A DNA stretch of 64,000 nucleotides, taken from assembly GCA_020635205.1 (NCBI GenBank), contig JACKAE010000001.1:682001-746000 (forward strand), written 5' to 3'. This document shows positions 9,386-16,757 of this stretch, one piece after another (within the stretch, counting starts at the first letter, position 1; each line of letters opens with the position of its first letter). The stretch comes from Ignavibacteria bacterium. Lineage in GTDB: Bacteria; Bacteroidota; Ignavibacteria; OLB7. The position numbers and the translations under genes were made by a program. The notes below the pieces were generated by a model that saw nothing but the letters and a program-made list of their open reading frames with translations, was not told the DNA's origin and did no database searches.

Positions 9386-10614
9386 AATCCTATCGACTCT
9401 ACATTCTGATTTTATGTGCCGCTCTCGCTTTGGTTGTCTTAGCTGAGGTTTTCCGGACACCTCCAGTTAATTGGAACGAGAGCTTCTCGCGCAGTGATAA
9501 AGTCCCCTACGGTGCGTGGATTCTTTATCAACAGCTTGAGAATCTTTTCCCGGGAGAAGAGATCGAGGTTAACGATGAGACAATTTATCAACGGCTTGCA
9601 GGAGATACCACAGAAGTGGGAACCTATTTCCTGTTAAACGATCGACTCGACTTAAGTGGCCCGGACACGAAGCAACTTCTCTCTTTTATTAGTCGTGGCG
9701 GCCATGCCTTCCTCGCGGCAGAAAACTTTACTGGCCCTCTCTTCGATACGCTCGGGATCGAGACAAGCGGAACCTTTTCCTTCATGATTGCCTCTGAGTT
9801 TGGGGGTGATGGAGATACTGTTCAGGTGAACTTTGCATCTCCGGCACTTCGTGCCGAGGAGCCTTACCCACTCTATGCCCGCAACGGCTTCTCCTATTTC
9901 GTACTGTTCAATGAGGATAGTTCGGTTGTGCTGGAGACGACGGCATCGAAATCTTTAAGTGAGAGGAAAGTGACCTTTATCAAGGTGGTGTGGGGAGAGG
10001 GGGCATTTTTCCTAAGCACGACTCCCCGAGCCTTTACGAACATCGGATTGTTAGGTAGTCGGGGGATTGAACATGCAGCCGTCGTCTTCTCCTACCTCCC
10101 CTCTAAGAAGGTGATATGGGATGAGTCATATAAACCAGAAGATATTGCGGGGGGGGGAGGTTCCGAGTCGAGCCTGCGCTACATCCTCAGTCGGGAAGCC
10201 TTTCGTCTTGCTTGGTATAGCCTCCTTCTCGGCATCGTTCTCTTTATCGTTTTTGGAGCGCGACGACGCCAGCGCATCATTCCAGTTGTTGAGCCTCCGC
10301 GGAACACAACACTTGACTTCGTGGAGACTGTTGGTAGGCTCTACCATCAGAGTGGAGATTTTCGTAGCGTTGCCGACAAGCAGATCACCTACTTGTTGGA
10401 GTATGTTCGCACACACTTGAACCTGCCAACACACAGACTCGACGGAAAGTTTATCGAACGGGTTTCCGAACGCTCTGGTCTTCCTCTGGATCGATTGCAA
10501 CAGTTGTTCGGACGGATTGAACAGATGCAAGCGAAGCGGAGAGAGATGAGTGCCAACGAACTTCTCTCGCTAAACAACGACATTGAATATTTCTATCAGA
10601 ATACAGAACGATAA
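9382..10614 (+). CDS. DUF4350 domain-containing membrane protein
   Basis: A 410-residue protein with an N-terminal membrane helix, a large extracytoplasmic domain of the DUF4350 type (opening NWNESFSRSDKVPYGAWILY, with the GGHAFLAAENF segment of a flavodoxin-like/GATase-like fold), a second membrane helix near residue 280, and a cytoplasmic C-terminal region rich in charged helices. It starts with GTG overlapping the previous stop. DUF4350 proteins are regularly found between DUF4129 and MoxR genes, as here. The cluster lacks the DUF58 protein that usually completes such sets. Confidence 0.82.
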   Translation: MKSYRLYILILCAALALVVLAEVFRTPPVNWNESFSRSDKVPYGAWILYQQLENLFPGEEIEVNDETIYQRLAGDTTEVGTYFLLNDRLDLSGPDTKQLLSFISRGGHAFLAAENFTGPLFDTLGIETSGTFSFMIASEFGGDGDTVQVNFASPALRAEEPYPLYARNGFSYFVLFNEDSSVVLETTASKSLSERKVTFIKVVWGEGAFFLSTTPRAFTNIGLLGSRGIEHAAVVFSYLPSKKVIWDESYKPEDIAGGGGSESSLRYILSREAFRLAWYSLLLGIVLFIVFGARRRQRIIPVVEPPRNTTLDFVETVGRLYHQSGDFRSVADKQITYLLEYVRTHLNLPTHRLDGKFIERVSERSGLPLDRLQQLFGRIEQMQAKRREMSANELLSLNNDIEYFYQNTER

Positions 10615-10656
10615 CACAGATACTACCCGTTGAGGGGAGGATAACTACAGAAGCCT

Positions 10657-11637
10657 ATGGAACAAGAAAGTTTTTTTTCTGAACGGACACAGCTTGGCGA
10701 TCTGACCAAAGGGGTGGAAGAGATTCGCAAGGAGATTGGCAAGATCATTGTGGGGCAGCGCGAAATGGTTGACCTGCTGATTGCCGCAATGTTAGCCGAC
10801 GGACATGTGTTGATTGAAGGTGTTCCCGGCGTTGCCAAGACGTTGACGGCGAAGCTCTTGGCTCGAACGCTCGACATCCCCTACTCGCGCATTCAGTTTA
10901 CGCCAGACCTGATGCCGTCGGATATTCTCGGCACATCGGTCTTCAACATTAAGACGAATGATTTCGAGTACCACGAAGGGCCGATCTTCGCCAACCTTGT
11001 GCTGATTGATGAGGTGAACCGTGCTCCTGCTAAAACGCAGTCGGCACTTTTCGAAGTGATGGAGGAGAGGCAGATCACAACTGAAGGGAAGACACGCACG
11101 ATGTCGCTCCCCTTCTTAGTCGTGGCCACGCAGAATCCAATCGAACAGGAGGGAACATACCGTCTGCCCGAAGCACAGCTCGACCGGTTCCTCTTCAAAA
11201 TAGATGTCGGTTATCCAACGCTTGAGGAAGAGACGCGCATTATTCGTGAGTACCACGAACGTGGCGATGTTAACGACCTCAGTATTGTTAAGCCGGTTAT
11301 CGATGCCTCGAAGATTCGTGCACTGCAGGAGACTGCCCGCAGAATTCGTATCGACGATAACCTTGTTCGATATATCGCTGAGATTATCGCTCGCACTCGC
11401 GATAACACGGCACTCTACCTCGGAGCATCTCCCCGCGCATCTCTCGCAGTAATGAGTGGTGCAAAGGGAATTGCCGCGATGCGAGGACGTGACTTCGTGA
11501 CGCCGGAGGACATTAAGTTTGTGTTGATTCCAACGCTCCGCCACCGCATCTTGCTAACGCCAGAGAAGGAAATGGAAGGCTCGCGAGCAGAGGATGTGAT
11601 TAACCTGATTGTGGAAGGGGTTGAGGTTCCTCGGTAG
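10657..11637 (+). CDS. MoxR-family AAA+ ATPase
   Basis: A 326-residue cytoplasmic AAA+ chaperone-like ATPase. The Walker A motif is GVPGVAKT at residues 55-62 and Walker B is LVLIDE at 114-119, followed by the MoxR hallmark NRAPAKTQSALFEVMEE; sensor 1 lies in VVATQNPIEQEGTYRLPEAQLDRF. MoxR proteins act with von Willebrand or DUF58 proteins to mature or insert partner complexes. Here it is the last gene of the run beginning at 5.6 kb, 42 nt after the DUF4350 gene, and is followed by a terminator-like inverted repeat. No DUF58 or VWA gene follows within the window. Confidence 0.93.
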   Translation: MEQESFFSERTQLGDLTKGVEEIRKEIGKIIVGQREMVDLLIAAMLADGHVLIEGVPGVAKTLTAKLLARTLDIPYSRIQFTPDLMPSDILGTSVFNIKTNDFEYHEGPIFANLVLIDEVNRAPAKTQSALFEVMEERQITTEGKTRTMSLPFLVVATQNPIEQEGTYRLPEAQLDRFLFKIDVGYPTLEEETRIIREYHERGDVNDLSIVKPVIDASKIRALQETARRIRIDDNLVRYIAEIIARTRDNTALYLGASPRASLAVMSGAKGIAAMRGRDFVTPEDIKFVLIPTLRHRILLTPEKEMEGSRAEDVINLIVEGVEVPR

Positions 11638-11660
11638 GTGAAGAAGATAGAAGGTAATAG

Positions 11661-11707
11661 ATAGCAGATAGTAGGGGAGGGTCAATATCTCACCTACTAT
11701 CTGCTAT
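11661..11707 (+). terminator. Inverted repeat after the MoxR gene
   Basis: A perfect 15-bp inverted repeat (ATAGCAGATAGTAGG / CCTACTATCTGCTAT) with a 17-nt loop lies 23 nt after the MoxR stop. It lacks a clear T-run, so it is a terminator candidate or RNA-stabilising hairpin and not a textbook terminator. It also separates the cluster from the lipoprotein gene downstream. Confidence 0.55.
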
Positions 11708-11740
11708 AGTCTTTGAGATAGAACACTCTACACTCTCACT

Positions 11741-12973
11741 ATGATGATGCAGTCATACCAACTTTTTTTGCTCTCTTTTCTTGGGACACTCTTCCTTCTC
11801 TCTTGCGGAGCAGATTCTACTCCCCTTCCCGATCCCGGTCCACCACCTCCTGCGCCTGAGGTTTCTGCGAGTGATACGTTGCTCAACCTGATGGGGAAAG
11901 AGATAGAACGTGGTATAGAGGAGGGAAACCTTGAACGACTTGTGTCTCTCACCGACTACGTGCAGTTTTCTGAACGGATATACTTCCCCGACTCTCTCTC
12001 AAAGAGCGAGCGGGAGCATGCTGAAAAAGTGAGTAGTAAAAGTGCTTCGGATGAAGATGGTGTGGGAACCTTTTGGAAAGGGCTTATTCGATCTGTAGAA
12101 CTCGGGGTAAGGGTCGACTATCTCAGCACAAGGCGAAGCGATGGAAGTCGCCTTCTCTTCCGATTAGTCTTCCCTTCAGGTGGTCTCTCCTATCTGGAGC
12201 TACTCTTGGGTGAAGGGGACGGAGGAATGCCAGTTGTTATCGACCTCTACGAATATCTCGACGGTGAATTTGCCAGCAGAACGATACATCGGCTAATCGC
12301 TGCCGATAACCGCGATCCCCTATTTCAACTATTGAACGTTAGTAATAGGGCAGCCGAGGCGAAGGAGAAACTGTACGAGGCAAGCGGGTTGATTATTCAA
12401 GGTGAGTTTGCGAAGGCCGACTATATTTTGAATGAAGTTCAAGAGCCGTATAGAAGTATGCGGCAGATCGAGGCTCTCAGGTTGATTGTAAGGAGAGGAG
12501 TGAATGGAGAGAATATCTACCGTAAGGCTCTCTCCCGTTTTCTCAAAAAGTATGGCAAAGAACCAGGAGTGGAAGTCGCACTGATTGAGCAGGCACTCAA
12601 CTTTGGCCAGTTGGGTGAAGTGCTACAGCTAACAGATGCGCTCGACTCACTTGTAAAGGATCCATACTTGAACCTGATGCGCGCTCAGGCATACTATCAG
12701 AATAATCAAGATTCTCTTGCCCAACACTTTATAGAGAGTGTAGTTGCCTACGATTCAACCTTTGTCCTCCCCTACCGCATTTCCTTACTCGTTGCTTTGC
12801 ATCAGAACGAACATGCTCTTGCTCTCGAGCAACTCCGACAGCTTGCGGCACTAAACGATCGTTGGCTCAGCCTGAATGACATTCTTCAAGATCCAATGGC
12901 GGCTCCATTCAAAGTATCCTCGGAGTACAGCCAAGCAAAAGAATATATCGAAGAGATTGTGAAGAAGAAGTGA
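11741..12973 (+). CDS. TPR-like lipoprotein
   Basis: A 410-residue protein with a signal peptide ending in a lipobox (FLLSC), followed by a proline-rich linker and an N-terminal globular region. From about residue 195 the sequence is alpha-helical with TPR-like repetition (for example AKEKLYEASGLIIQGEFAKADY and YLNLMRAQAYYQNNQDSLAQHF). It is therefore likely an exported, membrane-anchored scaffold or interaction protein. I do not recognise a specific family. It ends in a strong bidirectional hairpin. Confidence 0.75.
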   Translation: MMMQSYQLFLLSFLGTLFLLSCGADSTPLPDPGPPPPAPEVSASDTLLNLMGKEIERGIEEGNLERLVSLTDYVQFSERIYFPDSLSKSEREHAEKVSSKSASDEDGVGTFWKGLIRSVELGVRVDYLSTRRSDGSRLLFRLVFPSGGLSYLELLLGEGDGGMPVVIDLYEYLDGEFASRTIHRLIAADNRDPLFQLLNVSNRAAEAKEKLYEASGLIIQGEFAKADYILNEVQEPYRSMRQIEALRLIVRRGVNGENIYRKALSRFLKKYGKEPGVEVALIEQALNFGQLGEVLQLTDALDSLVKDPYLNLMRAQAYYQNNQDSLAQHFIESVVAYDSTFVLPYRISLLVALHQNEHALALEQLRQLAALNDRWLSLNDILQDPMAAPFKVSSEYSQAKEYIEEIVKKK

Positions 12974-13007
12974 TAGCCGTTGATCTCACAAGGGATCAAC
13001 GGCTATC
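12972..13007. terminator. Bidirectional terminator hairpin
   Basis: A perfect 14-bp stem (GATAGCCGTTGATC / GATCAACGGCTATC) with an 8-nt loop begins at the stop codon of the lipoprotein gene and reaches the end of the convergent reverse-strand ORF. Its placement between convergent genes supports a shared terminator. Confidence 0.75.
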
Positions 13008-13541
13008 TTCGTTCATGTTAGTTGTCTGGTTAAATTCAGGATAGAGCATATCCTCTTTCTTCCTGAAATATGACTTCGGTTTAGCTGTTGAGTCCAGCTT
13101 TCTCAGCGAGTCAATAAAACGGGAGTTCTCCCCTCTCCGTTCGATTTCCTGATACTGTTGGCTCACTTCTGGAAATCGATCCAGTTGAATAGAAGATGCA
13201 GAGTTATTCGAGTCAATACTGCGGATGATCGATGATAGGAGCATAAACGCAACCCAAGCTGGCCAGAACCGAATTCTTTTTTTCTCGGGACGATCTACTA
13301 CCGGTGGTGCTTGATATGTCTGCTCTCCCCTCTTTCTGTTAGCGTTTGTAGAAAGCGTTGTTGAGTAGCCGTGGGGAAAGCCACAGGCTGCACCCCACGG
13401 AGAGAGTTGCTCTTTAGATATTCCGCCCTGAAGGGGCGGCTGAACCGGAAGGCCTGCTCTCTCCTCTTGTTCGTTCTGCCCCTTCGGGGCGAGAAGCATT
13501 TTCAAGACACGATCTCCGGGGATTAGCATCCCCGGCCACAC
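12996..13541 (-). CDS. Hypothetical membrane protein with repeat-derived N terminus
   Basis: An open frame of 181 codons. Its first 60 or so residues are translated from a dispersed multi-hairpin repeat (13367-13535) and are probably not ancestral protein. The remaining part, from about residue 75, looks genuine: a basic segment, one membrane helix (FWPAWVAFMLLSSIIRSI) and a charged C-terminal region. Either the true start is internal (no convincing ATG or ribosome site seen) or the repeat inserted into the 5' part of a longer gene and the remnant is decaying. The family is not recognised. Confidence 0.4.
   Translation of the reverse strand: MWPGMLIPGDRVLKMLLAPKGQNEQEERAGLPVQPPLQGGISKEQLSPWGAACGFPHGYSTTLSTNANRKRGEQTYQAPPVVDRPEKKRIRFWPAWVAFMLLSSIIRSIDSNNSASSIQLDRFPEVSQQYQEIERRGENSRFIDSLRKLDSTAKPKSYFRKKEDMLYPEFNQTTNMNEDSR
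13367..13535 (-). repeat. Composite multi-hairpin dispersed repeat, copy A
   Basis: Four palindromic blocks in fixed order: a GTGGGG...CCCCAC hairpin with an internal CAGGCTGCA, CCGCCCTGAAGGGGCGG, GCCCCTTCGGGGC and CCGGGGATTAGCATCCCCGG. The same four blocks in the same order, on the opposite strand, form the copy at 33917-34090. A rearranged partial copy is at 19233-19349. No transposase accompanies them. The architecture resembles REP/BIME-type or MITE-like non-coding elements. Confidence 0.75.
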
Positions 13542-13739
13542 AGCGGTTGGCCCTTCGGGACAGTCTATCTATTCGATTCAATTCAATTTAAGGTGTCTTC
13601 GGTGGTCGATGTTCGAGAGGCTCGCTCACTGCTTATTGGCCATCTTGACTCTATTATCACTCTCACAATTCCATTCTCCGTATGCGTAGATCGTGTGATC
13701 CTAAATGTTTGTCAGGTACTTCATGTCATTAACATGAAA

Positions 13740-13773
13740 GGGAGGCGTTGCACCTGCCAGTGCAACGCCTCCC
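13740..13773 (-). terminator. Terminator hairpin downstream of the retropepsin-like gene
   Basis: A perfect 13-bp stem (GGGAGGCGTTGCA / TGCAACGCCTCCC) with an 8-nt loop. Read on the reverse strand it follows the retropepsin-like gene by about 36 nt and is followed by TTTCATGTT, so it is a plausible intrinsic terminator for that gene. Confidence 0.75.
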
Positions 13774-13809
13774 TCATAAAGTTGCGTTCGTTACGTGCTG
13801 GCGTTCTCG

Positions 13810-14328
13810 CTAATCTGGTTTGATGTAGAGCATCTGGTCGGCAAAGTCGATAACTGCGTGATGTTTCAGAAGAAAATCGCGACCAAGAATTCCAGTGACG
13901 CGATAGTCCTCGAATACATCAAACTCATCGAACTCAAGGCAGTGGAGTTCTTCCGGTCCAATTTTTCCGTTGCCGATATTGATACTGTCGGTGCGGACTG
14001 CGTAGAGGTCATCTTTATCACCGTTCACCTCGAACTTCTGCCCCGTTTTCTGATACTTCACACCCATTTCATCAAGCCGTTCAGTGTTGAAGATTGTGTT
14101 GGTAGCTTGGAAACTCAAGATCATCGTAATTTTCTTGTCTCCATTCAACTTAGCCTCTACTTCAAATTCATGCTGGACATTCTTGCGTAACTCTACGGCT
14201 GTGTAGCCAAGCTGCTGCATTGCCGCAAGCATGTCCTCGCCGTCAGGTGGTGGCGAGGCCTGGAACGGATAGGTAACCATGATGATAAGAAGTAGAACTC
14301 CTGCGGTAGCAAGTAGTTTTTGAGTCAT
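13810..14328 (-). CDS. Retropepsin-like (clan AA) exported protein, catalytic Asp missing
   Basis: A 172-residue protein with a signal peptide (residues 1-24). The C-terminal half ends in GILGRDFLLKHHAVIDFADQMLYI, the conserved second signature of bacterial retropepsin-like aspartyl proteases (usually G-[IL]-LG-x-DFL...ID). The segment that should carry the catalytic DTGAS reads LSFQATNTIF at residues 71-80: aligned on the conserved A-x-N-T-I-F, the Asp, Thr and Gly are replaced by Ser, Phe and Gln. The fold is thus likely kept but protease activity is doubtful; a binding role is possible. It has its own terminator and no obvious operon partner. Confidence 0.7.
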   Translation of the reverse strand: MTQKLLATAGVLLLIIMVTYPFQASPPPDGEDMLAAMQQLGYTAVELRKNVQHEFEVEAKLNGDKKITMILSFQATNTIFNTERLDEMGVKYQKTGQKFEVNGDKDDLYAVRTDSINIGNGKIGPEELHCLEFDEFDVFEDYRVTGILGRDFLLKHHAVIDFADQMLYIKPD

Positions 14329-14617
14329 AGGATGCTCCTAATTCAAGTGGTTGGTAGTATATGTGAAACAATGAAGAACGTCAGAATTCGAAATTTGGCT
14401 CCAAAGAGGATTACCTCTAAAGAGAGCTTTAAAGATAACATCAGGGGGTATCTGGGGCAAGAATGAAAAGGCTTGCATTCCGCAGCGTTCTATCACTGTT
14501 TCTCATATTACAAACACCACACCATCTTTACCCGTAAGCGTTTTTACCTGAACAAATGGAAAGAACATCTCTCCAGATTCTTGTCAACCTGGAGAGACTT
14601 GCAGCAAGCAGATTGCA

Positions 14618-16372
14618 CTATGCGCTTCCGTGCCAAAGCTCTCGCATTGTTTCCCGATGTTCCAACAGTTCATCCAACGTCCCAACAGCGTTGACTCTCC
14701 CCTCTTCCAGCAACACAATCTTGTCGGCGCGGCGCAGCGCGGCGCGACGGTGCGAGGCAACAATACAAGTAACGTTGCGCCGCTCGAACAGGCGTTGCCA
14801 AAGTATGGATTCGGTCTCCACATCGAGCGCGCTGGAGAGGTCGTCAATCACTAACAGTTCGGCTTCTCGCACGAACATTCGTGCAGCCGCGCTTCGCTGA
14901 ACCTGCCCGCCGGAGAGTTTCACACCGCGGGGACCTACTTTCGTGTCGAGTCCATCTTCCAGAATGTCGATGTCTGGTTCCATCACTGCAAGCTGCACTG
15001 CGTCGGCAATCATGCCATCCCGCTCCGCCTGTCCCATCAGGATATTATCCCGGAGCGTATCGCTGAAGAGTCGCGGTGCTTGTGAAGTGTAGGAGACTCG
15101 TGGTGGAGTCATGAAGGCAGCCGGGTCGCTAATCCGAGCACCATTCCAGAGAATCTCTCCCTCTTCAATTTCAACAAGGCCAAGAAGTGCGCGTAAAAGC
15201 GTTGTTTTTCCAGAGCCAATCTTTCCTGTTACCACAACAAACTCACCCCGCCGCAGCGCAATGTCAACGCCCTCTATACCGCGTCCAGTTGAAGGATAGT
15301 GATAGCGGAGCGCGTGTGCCTCGAACTGACGTAGTTTGTCTTTTCGCCCCTTCTCCCGAATCTGGACATTGGGTGGGTCGCCTTTCATATAGAGAGGAGA
15401 GGACTTCACAATAAGTTCCTCCGATGCTTCTGGAGTCATCTCCCGTAAGCGCTCCAGCGAAACTCCCGTTCGCTTATGTTGAGCGAGAACATCTCCGATA
15501 AAGAACATGTTCCAGCTGAGGTGTTGGAGGAAGTATGTGAAGAGGAAGAAGTCTCCGGCGTTGAACCCTTTTCCCCTAACTGTTCCGGCTACCATCAACA
15601 TCATCAAGCCAATGCCAACAAAGGCCATGTTTGTGTTGATAGCGCGGAAGAGACTGTTGAAGAGAACGTCGCGGACTGCCACGTCGTGGCGTTCGTTGTT
15701 CAGCTTCTGGAAGTGGCGAATGACATCTTCTTCTGCCGCCGCTACTTTCACTGCCTGTACACCGCCGAATACTTCGCCGATAAATGAAGTGATGCGTCCG
15801 GTTGCCTCGAGTGTTGCCCGTCGGTAGCGTTGAATCTTGTCGCCCACAGCGTACCCGAAGATGAGAACGCCAACCAACGGAGCCATTGCCACAAGTGCAA
15901 TCAGAGGATCGATGTTCGCCATCACAACAATACTGCCAACCAACATGAAGAAGATGCCGCTGAAGTCTGTCCAGTTTTCAACGGTCATCAACACTTCGTG
16001 TACGTCGTCGCGGAATCGTGTCACGGCTTCACCGGGAGAGCCGGGGAGTTTCTTTGATCCCGGGCTGGTCATAATCCAGCCAAAGATATTCCGGCGGATC
16101 AACGATGCTAACGTGTAGTAGGCAGTTGACCAGAGCCAGACACCACCAATCATTACCGATACTCGTGAAAGTGAGGTGGCAACAATCAATGCTAAAATTG
16201 TCCAAACGCTCATTCCCATTCCCGAGGTGTCGCTTAGTGCGTCAAACACTTCACGTCCTAACAGAGCCATCAACAACGGCAGCGAGTGAAATATCCCCCA
16301 GGCCAGACAGGTTATCAAAAAGAACCAAGGCTGGTATCGAACCAGCGTTATCACAGATTTGAGTGTAGACAT
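14618..16372 (-). CDS. ABC exporter half-transporter with degenerate Walker B
   Basis: A 584-residue type IV ABC exporter subunit: about six membrane helices (residues 1-300) then an ATPase domain. Walker A is GKIGSGKT at 383-390, the signature is canonical LSGGQ at 486-490, the H-loop His is at 541. The catalytic glutamate after Walker B is replaced by Asp (LLVIDDLSSALD, residues 507-516). The partner gene upstream has the complementary pattern, so the pair probably forms an asymmetric heterodimer with one degenerate ATP site. Substrate unknown. It lies 384 nt after the partner gene, separated by repeat arrays. Confidence 0.9.
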   Translation of the reverse strand: MSTLKSVITLVRYQPWFFLITCLAWGIFHSLPLLMALLGREVFDALSDTSGMGMSVWTILALIVATSLSRVSVMIGGVWLWSTAYYTLASLIRRNIFGWIMTSPGSKKLPGSPGEAVTRFRDDVHEVLMTVENWTDFSGIFFMLVGSIVVMANIDPLIALVAMAPLVGVLIFGYAVGDKIQRYRRATLEATGRITSFIGEVFGGVQAVKVAAAEEDVIRHFQKLNNERHDVAVRDVLFNSLFRAINTNMAFVGIGLMMLMVAGTVRGKGFNAGDFFLFTYFLQHLSWNMFFIGDVLAQHKRTGVSLERLREMTPEASEELIVKSSPLYMKGDPPNVQIREKGRKDKLRQFEAHALRYHYPSTGRGIEGVDIALRRGEFVVVTGKIGSGKTTLLRALLGLVEIEEGEILWNGARISDPAAFMTPPRVSYTSQAPRLFSDTLRDNILMGQAERDGMIADAVQLAVMEPDIDILEDGLDTKVGPRGVKLSGGQVQRSAAARMFVREAELLVIDDLSSALDVETESILWQRLFERRNVTCIVASHRRAALRRADKIVLLEEGRVNAVGTLDELLEHRETMRELWHGSA

Positions 16373-16463
16373 TGTTCTCTATGTAATCGATTTCAACGTT
16401 CAAGATTTTCTATTTATGATTTATGATTTCGGATTGTTGACTTCAGATTGAGAAAAGCATTTT
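16373..16463. other. Start of non-coding repeat region between the ABC genes
   Basis: The 384 nt between the two ABC genes contain no gene. This first part holds AT-rich words (TTTATGATTTATGATTTCGGATTG) and the 18-nt leader GATTGAGAAAAGCATTTT that precedes both heptamer arrays further right. Confidence 0.6.
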
Positions 16464-16533
16464 AGCAATCAGCAATCAGCAATCAGCAATCAGCAATCAG
16501 CAATCAGCAATCAGCAATCAGCAATCAGCAATC
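16464..16533. repeat. Heptamer array (AGCAATC) x 10
   Basis: Ten perfect tandem copies of AGCAATC, 70 nt. The array directly follows the leader GATTGAGAAAAGCATTTT, which also precedes the second array at 16695. The style resembles the short tandemly repeated repetitive sequences described in filamentous cyanobacteria (known class; relationship not shown). Confidence 0.97.
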
Positions 16534-16615
16534 AAGACTCTATCATTCCACGGTCACTCGCCTTTATAGTAAGGCGATGGGGTTTGCTCTTCTTATTGCT
16601 GCGAGACTCTTCGGC

Positions 16616-16631
16616 ATCCGCCGCGGCGGAT
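16616..16631. repeat. GC-rich 16-bp palindrome in a dispersed-type segment
   Basis: ATCCGCCGCGGCGGAT is a perfect palindrome. It is embedded in a segment reading GCGAGACTCTTCGGC and CAGAGTGACAGG, a wording that recurs in intergenic repeats of many environmental genomes (recalled, not searched). A short 7-bp hairpin (TCGCCTT/AAGGCGA) lies about 40 nt to its left. Confidence 0.6.
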
Positions 16632-16694
16632 CAGAGTGACAGGTAGAGGATTTGGGATTTTTGATTTCGGATTGGGGATTGAGAAAAGCATTTT

Positions 16695-16757
16695 CCCCAA
16701 TCCCCAATCCCCAATCCCCAATCCCCAATCCCCAATCCCCAATCCCCAATCCCCAAT
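16695..16757. repeat. Heptamer array (CCCCAAT) x 9 abutting a stop codon
   Basis: Nine perfect copies of CCCCAAT, 63 nt. The final T is also the first base of TCA, the reverse complement of the TGA stop of the neighbouring ABC gene, so the array touches the coding region. The leader on its left contains GGATTGGGGATTG, complementary to the array, so leader and array can fold into a hairpin with an AGAAAAGCATTTT loop. Confidence 0.97.

Noticed and set aside
16464..16757. Heptamer arrays considered as CRISPR or coding repeats
   Set aside because: Perfect 7-bp tandem units without spacers; stop codons in the surrounding frames; non-coding.
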